Below, piece by piece: positions 8,501 through 15,582 of a stretch of DNA of 25,464 nucleotides. Origin of the DNA: a virus; IMG/VR virus record IMGVR_UViG_3300042905_000822, positions 1 to 25,464 of that record; one strand, 5' to 3'. The first letter of the stretch is position 1, and each line of letters starts with the position of its first letter. The notes beneath the pieces are model-generated. The model saw only the letters and a program-made list of their open reading frames with translations, was not told the DNA's origin and searched no databases. Position numbers and translations under genes: made by a program.

Positions 8501-11500
8501 GGCTAGTCGGTGCTCGTGGTGTAGCGAGTACTAGCTTTGCAGGGCTGGGCGAATCGCTGAAGGTAGACGTAACAATCAACGGATACACCGGCAGCACAAA
8601 CAATACTCTTAGGCAGGAGACCCTTGTCCATGAAATGATTCATGCGGTTACTGTTGCGCAGATAAGGTATGCGCCTCAGAGTTCCGCAGCGATGAAACTG
8701 AAAGCGCTCCAAAAAGAGCTTCTATCGAAGTACAAGCAGCAAGAGAAAAACGGTCAGTTTAAGCCAAGCCAAAAACAACTGCTTGGGAACGCTTTAGAAA
8801 ACCCATACGAGTTGATAACCTACGGGTTGGTAAACGCCGACGTCCAGAATTGGCTCGCGTCTACACCAAGTCCAACTGGGGGAACCTTCCTCGGTAGGTT
8901 CTTCGACCTTGTGTCTCAGATACTGAACCTCAAAGGGAAGGAAACTTCAGCACTTGCTGAACTGATGACTATCTCTGAGAGCGTACTCGACGAGTCTCTC
9001 CAGCTTACTGTTAAAGAAGCAAACAAACAGTACGCGTCCTTCGGTAAGCAGCCGAACACTACGGGGTTCCCGTCATGGGTTTTGCGCCATGGCCTGAAGC
9101 CTGTATGGGTTGACGGCCCAACGGGCAACGTAGCGTTGGTGGAGTCGGTAAGTAAATACGGCGTTCCTGTGTATCTTGGAGTGAACAAGAACGAGAACAG
9201 GATCACTTTTGTAGACGTCCGTGACTACACTGGCACTGCGTTTACACAGAGTGAACTGCAACGTCTGAAAACCGCCGCCAACGATATCGCTAATGCAGCT
9301 AAGCAAGCTGGTAGCACCCCGAGCACTTCGAGCACCACAGGCCCAACGGACACGGAAATAGAATACTTCGACGCTGTCACTCCCCAGACCGAAGCCGCAA
9401 CGGCGGGTGTCAACGCCATCGGTAAGGAGTCCAAGAAGAGCCTTGCGGATTTCCTCAGGCGCAACCCTGCGCTGGCTGCACGGATCAAAGGGACGGACTA
9501 CCTTGCAGGGCTGGATGACATCTTCACCAAGGCTTACGCAGGGAAGGTGCGCGACGCTACGGGCAACCTGAACCCCATGGTGCTGATCTCCCGGGCGCTT
9601 GACCATGGGCGTGTCAGCCTCGAAGCTATGCGTACTGGGGGCTTGAAGATCAAGGACGGGCTTGTCCAAGCTGCTGAACTGACGGTGCCTGAGGACTCGA
9701 AGGAGTTCCCGCTCGTCGCTGGCAAAACCATCAGCTACCAGAAGGATGTCATCGAGCGTCTGGCGAAGGAAGCTGAGAAAGCTGGGGCGACCTACGAGAA
9801 GTACCGCACCCAGGTGGACACCGTGCTCTATGGGCACCGCGAGTACTACCTCCGTGAGCACAACCGTGAGGTTGAAAAGCAGGCACTGGCACTGGAAGCA
9901 GCGGGCAAAACCAAGGAAGCTGATCAGCTACGTGAAGATCAGACCATCGAGTTGCTCATCAAGGATGACGCTAAGCTGGATGCGCTTGAAGCGGAGTTCC
10001 AGAGAAACAAGGACATCCAAGAGATCTCCCAGACCCTGGATGCAATCCGCTTCAACAATCTGGATGTGCTGGTCGAAACCAACCGTCTGTCGCCTGAGAA
10101 AGCCCAGGAGTACAAGGACAACATCGGCTACATCCCGTTCAAGCGGATTGTTGAATACGAAGCAGGGTTCGACACTGCTAGGGGTGGCAACCGTGGTATT
10201 GCTGCACTGAAGAACATTCGGAATCTGGAAGGTAGCAGCCGTGAATCGCTGTCCGTCATCGAGAACTTCGCAGGATTCATGGACTGGTCAACCCGCGAAG
10301 CCATGCTCAACAGTGCTTCCTTGTCCGCGTTGAAGGACATGGAACTGCTGAAGCTCGCCAAGAAGGGGGCCAACAACGAAGTCGGCGCTACCGGTGCAAA
10401 CGTCAAGGTGTACGACAAAGGGGAGAAGGTCGAGTACTACGTCCCTGATCCGGCGCATGTGATCGCGTTCACTTTTCAGCCACCGGAACTGTCGTCTGTC
10501 TTCAAATGGATGCAGAAGGCGTCTAACATCCTGCGTGCAGGTGTTACTGCGATGCCGCCTTTCGCTGTCAAGCAGATCTTTGACGACATCGCACGGGCAT
10601 ATGCTTATTCCGGGGTGAAGAACCCCATGCAACTGACGGCTCGTATCCTTACCAGTTTCCCTGCAAACTGGTACCGCGAAGCGTTCGGTAAGAAACAGAA
10701 TGCCACCGTCCGGGAGATGGCGAAGCTCGGTATCTTCGGCACGTTCGATTTCACCAAAGGTGGCAACCTTAGGGACATCCTGCAAGAAGCTGGGGCCGAG
10801 GGCAGATCTATTGGTAAGACCATCATGCGATTCATGGAAGCCGGTGCCAAGGCTTCTGACGTTTCTGTGCGCCAAGCTATCTATGAACAGGTGTTGAAAG
10901 AAACTGGAGATGCTGCAGCGGCAGAGTCTCGTGCCCGAGAGATCATCAATTTCTCCAGGCGGGGTTCAGCTAACTTCATGAACACGATGATTGCCATCGT
11001 GCCGTTCTTCAACGCATACGCCCGTGGGATGGACAAGCTGGCGGTGGCCGCTGCGGGTAAAGCTGTCGGGCAATCGGTAGGACAAGCTAGAGCGATGTTC
11101 TACAAGCGTATGGGTGTGATGACAGTCATGGGGCTTGCCTACGCCATGATGATGTCTGATGATGACGAGTACAACGCCCTGCCCGACCATGTGCGGGACA
11201 CGAACTGGATCCTCCCTTATGGTAAGGATCTTGGCTTTACTCCAGCGATCCCCATTCCTGCAGAACTCGCATTCTTCTTCAAAGCTATCCCTGAGCGTGT
11301 AGTTCGCTACTACAAACTGCAAGGGACAGATGAAGAGAAAGCAGCTATCGAGGTCGTGGGTAATTTGCTGAAGCGTGGGGTGGACGTGTTTTCGTCCCCC
11401 AACGTCACGCCGCAGTTGCTTCGTCCGTTCGTCGAGAACATCACGAACTACTCGTGGTTCCTCGGTCGCCCGCTTGAGTCGCAGGGCCAGCTTGCACTGG

Positions 11501-12105
11501 ACCCCTTCCAGCGCTTCGGCACCGGCACATCCGACACCGCGAAAGAAGCGGCCAAGAAGCTCGAAGATCTGTACCAGACAACTGGTGTGGAACTGTTTCG
11601 CGTTTCTCCAATCAAGATCGAGAACGCCATTCGGGGAATCCTGGGCACGACCGCAGGTGTAGCGCTGGCTATTTCAGACGCGTTCGTCAACCCCACGCGA
11701 ACTGACCGCCCCCTGCACCAAATGCTCGCTGCCCAACTCACAGGTGCGTCGGCTGTGATGAAGGACCCTGTCGGTACGAGGTACCTTGACGAGGTTTATG
11801 ATCTGGAAAAGGATGTCAACCGCGTCAACTCAACGTATAACCGTATGTTGGAGCGTGAGCCTGAGAACGCTGACGAGTACCTGCGTAAGAACGTAGGCTT
11901 GTTCTCCATCCGCCCTGCAGTGTCGTCCTTGATGAAGACAATCAAGGAACTCAACGACGAAGCTGCTTTGGTTGACCGTACTACGGAGATCGATGAGGGG
12001 GAGCGCCGCATGCTGATCAATCAGCTACGTGCTCAACAGAACGAGATCGCGCAGCAGGTAGGGATGCTGCGTACCCAGGCCCGGAAGATCCAACAGGGGA
12101 TGTAA
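5587..12105 (+). CDS. Giant phage polyvalent/internal virion protein with zincin-like HExxH motif and LPD38-like C-terminus, 2172 aa
   Basis: Several regions can be read. (1) Residues 1-33: an N-terminus of the form MPIQ..L.DGR.LEFPDGTNPQVI, which I recall from phage internal virion proteins. (2) About 40-340: amphipathic and Gly/Ala-rich helices, including a hydrophobic Gly stretch near 300-330, plausibly membrane-active. (3) About 345-750: charged helices separated by Pro-rich linkers. (4) 758-792: Ala-Pro repeats; 858-887: 12-residue AEPPKPPKAVKP repeats. (5) About 915-1110: a metallopeptidase-like domain with HEMIH at 1015-1019 and a candidate third ligand Glu1075 in NPYELITYG. (6) About 1210-2172: a long helical region with INFSRRGSANFMN at 1786 and a hydrophobic segment near 1842-1856, resembling LPD38. 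Polyvalent proteins and T7 gp16-type proteins enter the host with phage DNA. Such a role here is inferred. The ATG has only a weak ribosome site. Confidence 0.75.
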   Translation: MPIQAQLHDGRILEFPDGTNPQVIQATVKRVLGVPPSTERTWGEAAGDVGAAAIRGTGQVLQFPGELVGLVPGLRGFGEALATPGEFIAGFGERLKSSGLKAREALRNQALSEAEKEGVLAEFATAIKETIKDPALLSTFLTEQVPQLLGPGAAVKLVRSLGREAVEATAQGAAREAAEKALRERAAAAAVGTGVAMQGADVGNDTYKAVYDLAIKQGMSEEEARTLAASKARVAAAEAAAISLATARLPGGSAIERRMAGIPGGSRVGAGLRETGTESIEEAGGAFAKGVGMAEVDPSISPLTGVGTAAGFGALGGLGLGTVVGGAPVKPPGAEPSTGELAPIDVRRQEAARAEAEKAAKAAKAAPPPVPSTQAIIDETLTKPVSQASAQLTLAIERLKEQPASPQRNAAIKELDDELKRREREDAERVQAGKKRAEGFLTAGQAAAQGTTPREEFDPTQARREEIERLRERRESMLVKGKPPARKSPARREFDELDARLVEIGGGRWTPPIEATEPTAPTVEEPTVRGPAPLPDVLDSVTVRTIGFTKGGVHDALVGKAITDPEIRSVLEEYKNRPKANVKTVAKIDAFLARLPEPTPPEAAAPVEPTTPYGSTEFPAAPTPPETPSASNVPTEPEPSGAGVPVAGGPAAVSPTQGTGAAGAVRVVPPVENAGQPAAGEGQQPPAVKPPVPAPSGNNTPESDALMDEIRELQKQQQALLTKAGRAPAVNSPARKKWDELGEQIASKKAQWAEMTRAPAPAPAPAPKAAAPAPAPKAAAPAPAPAPAPVPQVKLTPNQRAELAQRIDQIADRIPRKEYDDFVDNHLNDSGTKVRPEAKHIQAALDLLKKYGPAEKPAEPPKPPKAVKPAEPPKPPKAVKPAEPPKPPAPPARTLPQPKFRQTRFEEASLPNSREMDDALRGASFTEALDYAIENARDDLDRAVMVKVKRRAEELVNLGVEFSFKLTDTGKRLVGARGVASTSFAGLGESLKVDVTINGYTGSTNNTLRQETLVHEMIHAVTVAQIRYAPQSSAAMKLKALQKELLSKYKQQEKNGQFKPSQKQLLGNALENPYELITYGLVNADVQNWLASTPSPTGGTFLGRFFDLVSQILNLKGKETSALAELMTISESVLDESLQLTVKEANKQYASFGKQPNTTGFPSWVLRHGLKPVWVDGPTGNVALVESVSKYGVPVYLGVNKNENRITFVDVRDYTGTAFTQSELQRLKTAANDIANAAKQAGSTPSTSSTTGPTDTEIEYFDAVTPQTEAATAGVNAIGKESKKSLADFLRRNPALAARIKGTDYLAGLDDIFTKAYAGKVRDATGNLNPMVLISRALDHGRVSLEAMRTGGLKIKDGLVQAAELTVPEDSKEFPLVAGKTISYQKDVIERLAKEAEKAGATYEKYRTQVDTVLYGHREYYLREHNREVEKQALALEAAGKTKEADQLREDQTIELLIKDDAKLDALEAEFQRNKDIQEISQTLDAIRFNNLDVLVETNRLSPEKAQEYKDNIGYIPFKRIVEYEAGFDTARGGNRGIAALKNIRNLEGSSRESLSVIENFAGFMDWSTREAMLNSASLSALKDMELLKLAKKGANNEVGATGANVKVYDKGEKVEYYVPDPAHVIAFTFQPPELSSVFKWMQKASNILRAGVTAMPPFAVKQIFDDIARAYAYSGVKNPMQLTARILTSFPANWYREAFGKKQNATVREMAKLGIFGTFDFTKGGNLRDILQEAGAEGRSIGKTIMRFMEAGAKASDVSVRQAIYEQVLKETGDAAAAESRAREIINFSRRGSANFMNTMIAIVPFFNAYARGMDKLAVAAAGKAVGQSVGQARAMFYKRMGVMTVMGLAYAMMMSDDDEYNALPDHVRDTNWILPYGKDLGFTPAIPIPAELAFFFKAIPERVVRYYKLQGTDEEKAAIEVVGNLLKRGVDVFSSPNVTPQLLRPFVENITNYSWFLGRPLESQGQLALDPFQRFGTGTSDTAKEAAKKLEDLYQTTGVELFRVSPIKIENAIRGILGTTAGVALAISDAFVNPTRTDRPLHQMLAAQLTGASAVMKDPVGTRYLDEVYDLEKDVNRVNSTYNRMLEREPENADEYLRKNVGLFSIRPAVSSLMKTIKELNDEAALVDRTTEIDEGERRMLINQLRAQQNEIAQQVGMLRTQARKIQQGM
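7858..7962 (+). repeat. Ala-Pro low-complexity linker (APAP/KAAAPAPAP)
   Basis: About 35 codons of nearly uninterrupted Ala-Pro, including two copies of PKAAAPAPA, lie within the giant protein (residues 758-792). Ala-Pro repeats form extended, stiff, protease-tolerant linkers. A very similar APAP/PKPAPAPKP linker occurs in the SSB-like protein encoded on the opposite strand at 15583-16572. Confidence 0.85.
8158..8246 (+). repeat. 36-nt tandem repeat (2.5 copies) coding AEPPKPPKAVKP
   Basis: Two copies of a 36-nt unit (8158-8193 and 8194-8229) differ only at the third base of the first codon (GCG versus GCA). A partial third copy runs 8230-8246. It encodes Pro/Lys-rich 12-residue repeats in the giant protein, residues 858-887. 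The near-identity at the DNA level suggests recent duplication, and copy number could vary between related phages. Confidence 0.9.
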
Positions 12106-12140
12106 AAAATTGCCCCCGGGGAGCGAACTCACCCGGGGGC
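12104..12140 (-). terminator. Intrinsic terminator of the minus-strand replication operon, UUCG hairpin plus T-run
   Basis: On the minus strand a perfect 9-bp stem GCCCCCGGG/CCCGGGGGC (positions 12132-12140 and 12112-12120) encloses a one-base bulge and an inner 3-bp stem GAG/CTC closed by TTCG. It is followed by AATTTTTT (12104-12111). This is a textbook Rho-independent terminator for leftward transcripts. The T-run overlaps the TAA stop of the giant + gene. On the + strand there is no T-run after the hairpin, so it may only weakly stop rightward transcripts. Confidence 0.85.
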
Positions 12141-12183
12141 CAACTAGGAGGGAGACCGACTCAGGAGCAATCGGCGGGGCGGA

Positions 12184-12423
12184 CTATACCTCACGCCAGA
12201 TGCGGATGCCAAGCATCCCGTCCTCGATCCGTTCTGCCCATGTGAGCTTGAACCCCACGCGGCTGTAGCGGTGCACCAGCACCCACGCCATGGACCGCGC
12301 TTCCAGGCACGGCACGAAGAAGCTCTGACCCGGCTCAAGCCACTGCGGCAACCGGTACCTGACGCCCCTGATCGTGGCAACCTCAGGCAGTTCATGCGGG
12401 AGCCGACGATCCATCGAGGTCAT
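12184..12423 (-). CDS. Small conserved phage protein, 79 aa, last gene of the replication operon
   Basis: A small protein with GQSFFVPC (about residues 32-39), Arg-containing middle and the ending GMLGIRIWREV. I recall short phage proteins of the pattern G-x-S-F-F-V-P ... G-I-R-V-W-R near replication genes, with no assigned function; their compact beta-rich form hints at a nucleic-acid-binding or OB-like fold, which is speculation. The start at 12423 overlaps the end of the primase-helicase gene by 32 nt; an in-frame ATG at 12414 is an alternative. A competing minus-strand frame (ATG at 12395, ATGA overlap with the primase stop) encodes a Cys/Arg/Ser-rich sequence that looks like a shadow. 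The gene is followed 44 nt later by the terminator. Confidence 0.7.
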   Translation of the reverse strand: MTSMDRRLPHELPEVATIRGVRYRLPQWLEPGQSFFVPCLEARSMAWVLVHRYSRVGFKLTWAERIEDGMLGIRIWREV

Positions 12424-15190
12424 CGAGGTTCATCAGACTGCGGGCGTTCTGGAATTCCAGCACATCGACCGCCCCCAGGTCGGTACGCCAGCCAGCGCCC
12501 ATGCGCTTCTTGGTGACGTTGACCGTGCCTCCGGTTTCTTGCTTGAACAGCGGACCTATCTCCTTGGCGTTGATGTAGTTGGTGGCGCACCACTTGGTGA
12601 ACTCCCGCTTGTTGATGAACAACGTATCGGTATCAGGTTCATACCTGATAATCAGTTCAGCCTGAGGTTCCACCCTAGGTGCTTCCGGTAAGCCGCTGGG
12701 TCCAGTCTTCCTGTTGACGATCAGGATGCTCCTGATGTTCTTGTTGATGAACGACGACACCGTGCTGGATGCAGTGGTGCTGACAGCCTTGAGTTCATCA
12801 CGCAGGTCGCGCACCTTGTTGACGAGCTTCTTGGCGATGCGACCGATGTCGTATCTAGTCAGCCCCAGGTGGTTTGTCACCAACCCTGCCGAGACCATGC
12901 AGATCACAGCGTTCAGCTTGTACCGTTCGGTCTGGGTCCAGCGCTCCATACCGTAGATCTTGTCTCTGGTGTTCTCCCAGATCCGCTTCACTTCATCAAG
13001 ATGCGGGATGACATAGCGCATGAATATGTCACCGGCCAGACCGTAGTTGTCCAGAATCTTGTTGAACGTCAACTGTGCACCGAGCACATCGTCAGGTAGG
13101 GGGGTGTCCAGGCGGATCTCCAATGACCGTGCAAGTTCCCCCTGAGGATCAGACTTGATCGTTGATAGCCTATCTTCGAGGGTAGTGTTGCTCGACATAA
13201 TAGTGATCTGCTTCCAACGGGTATTGTTCACACGCTCCGCGTTGGTGTTCGCCTGCATTCTGTCTCTAGCACGGCCTTGCGTAGAGTTGTAGAGCAGGTC
13301 AGAGATCTCCATGGGGTCCGCGTTGGTCATCTCGTCGATGGTGACGATGATGCCGTTCATCAAGCCCATGCGGTGTATCTTCGTGAGCTTCGTGTCCTGC
13401 GCGTCCTTCATCAGGTTCACAGGGTCTCCGAAGATCGAGTTCGCAATCCGCAGGATAGTGGTCTTGCCCGTGCCTGACTTCTTCGAGTAGTAATTCAGCA
13501 CAGCCCCGCTCTCAGGGGACAGGTGCATGAACACACTCCCGAAACCAGCCAGCACACCCGCCGCGTGCATATCCATCTCGGGCTTGTTGTACAGATCGAC
13601 TACGCTCTTCCAGTCATCGATATTGCCTTTGGGTGTGAACCAGTTGACGTAGTTCTCTAGGGGCTTGGACGTTGGGCTGTGAATGACGCCGTTGTGCGTG
13701 TATTCACGATTACCGATAACGAAAGTGTTATCAGCGGTCCAGCCAAACTTGACTCGCATGTTGTCGGCTTTCTCAGCTTTTTGCAGTTCTTCGATCATCT
13801 TGCTGAACAGCAACTGCAGGCCACTCAGTTGACGATCCTCAAACGCAATGACCCCCTCACGGTTTACGCAGTCCCGGAACTTGTCCTTGGATGCGACTTC
13901 GCTTTGTTGTATCGTGAACTCACGTACATCGTTGTGCGGAAGATGGTGCCTGACCCAGAGCGTGTCGCCACCACCATGGTTGTCGCGCATCCGCCGGTAG
14001 ATGTAGATGTCGTAGGGGTTGACCAGCACGGTCTTGTCCCCCTGCGGGTTGTACTGCTTCATGTACACGCCGCCAGTGGCCCCACGCACGAAGGGTGCCG
14101 GGTAGGCCGGGATCGTCTCTTCGCGGTCTTCGACCTTGACCGCCACCGGTTCGGTCGTTGTCTTGATTTCCGCCCCAAGCTGAATCGGGGACGTGATCTT
14201 GCCCAGGTGCGGGCACTTCTCACACAGCGGCCCCTCGTCCAACCCCCTGAACGTCTCACAGGTGTACGGCCCCTTGGTCAGCGAAGCCTTGGCCTCGGTC
14301 TCCTCAGGGCTGTAGTTGGGGTGGTTCTTCGAGATCTCGTGTATGGCCCAGTCCCTGTCCTCGCAGTGCTGTGCAATCGACAGCACGCCACGCCACAGCG
14401 GCTCGGCAAGGGTCTCAGGGTTGCGGATCGCGTTGTTGATCTGCTCGCAGCCGAAGCTGCCAACAGACTTCATCCAGATGGTGTGAAACTTGTTGGTCTT
14501 GTTGGGGTCGATGAAGAGCTTCTTTGTCTCCTCTATCGAGCCCTTGGACAACGCCCGCGCTTTGGCGAACATATCCGCTTGGGATACTTCGACGCCAATG
14601 ATCTCGCGCAGCGTGTTGAAATCATGGTGCTTGATCGGCGTGAGCAGCGCGACGGTAGCACCGTTCTTGGTGTTGACCGTGCCCGGAATACGCAGTACCC
14701 GGACATAATCCGCAGTGCAGGCACCGTCAACCTTGAAGTTCTCAGCGACACACCTGTGCTTCAGAGCCTCAGCTACCGCATGCCATTCATGCAGTGCGAC
14801 GCTGTCGTTGAAGATCCAGTGTGCATGGATACCGTTACCCGAGTCGATGAGCGTGGGTCTTGGCAATCCAACGGAAGTGCAGAATGTACGCAGGGCTCCT
14901 AGCCCTTCTGCTTTGTCTTTGTATGGTTTTTTCTCTCCGCAGTCTATGTCTATGTACAGTTCGCGCTTCGCTACGGCGTTCTCTGCGTTCGCTTTTTTCT
15001 GCGCTCCAAACCCTGCTGTTGCGTAGTAGAGGTCGAGTCCACTATGAACAAGCTGCTCCGCTTGTTCCGCCATCTCCTCGAATGATGACGAGAAGACATT
15101 GCGACGCTTGTCCGTGGGTTTGTGGATTAGCCGTAATACATAACGCGTGCCTTGTGGGAGGATGCTTCTGAAGAAGTCTGTGAAAGCCAT
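12392..15190 (-). CDS. Bifunctional primase-helicase (AEP/PrimPol-like primase plus P-loop helicase), 932 aa
   Basis: The N-terminal domain (about 1-200) has archaeo-eukaryotic primase features: the acidic pair D81-x-D83 in LYIDIDCGEK, the S-G-N-G-x-H-x-H motif at 117-124 and RVLRIPGTVN at 164-173. A Cys/His cluster (C311, C323, C326, H328) may bind zinc. The C-terminal half (about 500-740) is a DUF927/SF3-like ATPase with Walker A SKKSGTGKTT (K576) and Walker B IIVTIDE (614-620), followed by MTNADPMEISDLLYNSTQGR and a SSN sensor-like segment. It should make primers and unwind DNA at the phage fork, working with the polymerase and SSB-like protein of the same operon. No Shine-Dalgarno site precedes the ATG, but the AEP fold begins right at this N-terminus, which supports the start. 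Confidence 0.88.
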   Translation of the reverse strand: MAFTDFFRSILPQGTRYVLRLIHKPTDKRRNVFSSSFEEMAEQAEQLVHSGLDLYYATAGFGAQKKANAENAVAKRELYIDIDCGEKKPYKDKAEGLGALRTFCTSVGLPRPTLIDSGNGIHAHWIFNDSVALHEWHAVAEALKHRCVAENFKVDGACTADYVRVLRIPGTVNTKNGATVALLTPIKHHDFNTLREIIGVEVSQADMFAKARALSKGSIEETKKLFIDPNKTNKFHTIWMKSVGSFGCEQINNAIRNPETLAEPLWRGVLSIAQHCEDRDWAIHEISKNHPNYSPEETEAKASLTKGPYTCETFRGLDEGPLCEKCPHLGKITSPIQLGAEIKTTTEPVAVKVEDREETIPAYPAPFVRGATGGVYMKQYNPQGDKTVLVNPYDIYIYRRMRDNHGGGDTLWVRHHLPHNDVREFTIQQSEVASKDKFRDCVNREGVIAFEDRQLSGLQLLFSKMIEELQKAEKADNMRVKFGWTADNTFVIGNREYTHNGVIHSPTSKPLENYVNWFTPKGNIDDWKSVVDLYNKPEMDMHAAGVLAGFGSVFMHLSPESGAVLNYYSKKSGTGKTTILRIANSIFGDPVNLMKDAQDTKLTKIHRMGLMNGIIVTIDEMTNADPMEISDLLYNSTQGRARDRMQANTNAERVNNTRWKQITIMSSNTTLEDRLSTIKSDPQGELARSLEIRLDTPLPDDVLGAQLTFNKILDNYGLAGDIFMRYVIPHLDEVKRIWENTRDKIYGMERWTQTERYKLNAVICMVSAGLVTNHLGLTRYDIGRIAKKLVNKVRDLRDELKAVSTTASSTVSSFINKNIRSILIVNRKTGPSGLPEAPRVEPQAELIIRYEPDTDTLFINKREFTKWCATNYINAKEIGPLFKQETGGTVNVTKKRMGAGWRTDLGAVDVLEFQNARSLMNLDDLDGSSAPA

Positions 15191-15206
15191 GGGGGCACGG
15201 AAGTAG

Positions 15207-15229
15207 CCCAGGTGCGACGAGCACCGGGG
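15207..15229 (-). promoter_or_regulatory. Hairpin in the leader between the HTH gene and the primase-helicase gene
   Basis: GGTGC/GCACC (15211-15215 and 15221-15225) forms a 5-bp stem with a 5-nt loop. Past one mismatch it extends by 3 GC pairs (CCC/GGG). It lies 17-39 nt upstream of the primase ATG, where no clear ribosome-binding site is visible. It could modulate translation or be an operator half-site pair for the HTH protein. Its role is uncertain. Confidence 0.35.
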
Positions 15230-15247
15230 AAGCTGGCTGGGGGAGGG

Positions 15248-15481
15248 TCACGCCGGGGGCAGGGTGGAACGATAGTACGCCAGCACGCGCTCACGCAAGT
15301 GCTTCGACACATCTCGCTTACCCGAGAACCAGCGGTAGACCGCCACCTTGGTCACGTCCAAGGCGTGGGCAACGTCAGCCACCGGAACCTGCCGGTATAT
15401 GCAGAGCCGCCCCAGTTGGACGCCAAGCAGGCTTGGGTCTGCATCGGCGTTGAGCCGAATGATTTTTGCGGTGTAGGGCAT
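15248..15481 (-). CDS. Small helix-turn-helix DNA-binding protein, 77 aa
   Basis: Starting at ATG 15481 the protein is 77 aa. Its core, about residues 22-68, reads LGRLCIYRQVPVADVAHALDV then TKVAVYRWFSGKRDVSKHLRER, a Cro/C1-like helix-turn-helix with the Y-x-W-F recognition-helix ending common in small phage HTH proteins. It may regulate the operon or act as a replication accessory protein, because it sits between the SSB-like and primase-helicase genes. A longer frame from GTG 15559 would add a Pro-rich N-terminus that looks non-coding. No ribosome site is visible before 15481, and a 7-bp inverted repeat lies just upstream. No repressor-type sensor domain is present, so it is not evidence of lysogeny on its own. 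Confidence 0.75.
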   Translation of the reverse strand: MPYTAKIIRLNADADPSLLGVQLGRLCIYRQVPVADVAHALDVTKVAVYRWFSGKRDVSKHLRERVLAYYRSTLPPA

Positions 15482-15497
15482 GGTGGTAGGTGGGGCG

Positions 15498-15517
15498 GTC
15501 CCGGCGCAACCCGGGAC
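15498..15517 (-). promoter_or_regulatory. Perfect 7-bp inverted repeat upstream of the HTH gene
   Basis: GTCCCGG (15498-15504) and CCGGGAC (15511-15517) are separated by 6 nt and lie 16 nt upstream of the HTH start, in the 101-nt gap after the SSB-like gene. No T-run follows on the minus strand, so it is unlikely to be a plain terminator. An operator for the HTH protein, or an RNA hairpin limiting its translation, are the two likeliest readings. Confidence 0.45.
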
Positions 15518-15582
15518 TATTGCGGGGGTAGGAGACCTTTGGAAGGAGCCCCCGCTCACGCGCTTGTCGCCGCCCCGTTCAA

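Noticed and set aside
12144-12395. Alternative 83-aa minus-strand frame with ATGA overlap to the primase stop
   Set aside because: The sequence is Cys/Arg/Ser-rich without structure, while the overlapping 79-aa frame ends in a recognisable GIRIWR pattern.
13679-14902. Long + strand open frame (407 aa) opposite the primase-helicase
   Set aside because: It is the antisense shadow of a GC-rich gene with clear AEP and Walker motifs; composition is Val/Arg/Asp-biased and has no recognisable domain.
15248-15481. HTH gene as a lysogeny repressor
   Set aside because: No integrase, no divergent cro/cI-type pair and no sensor domain; it lies inside the replication operon.
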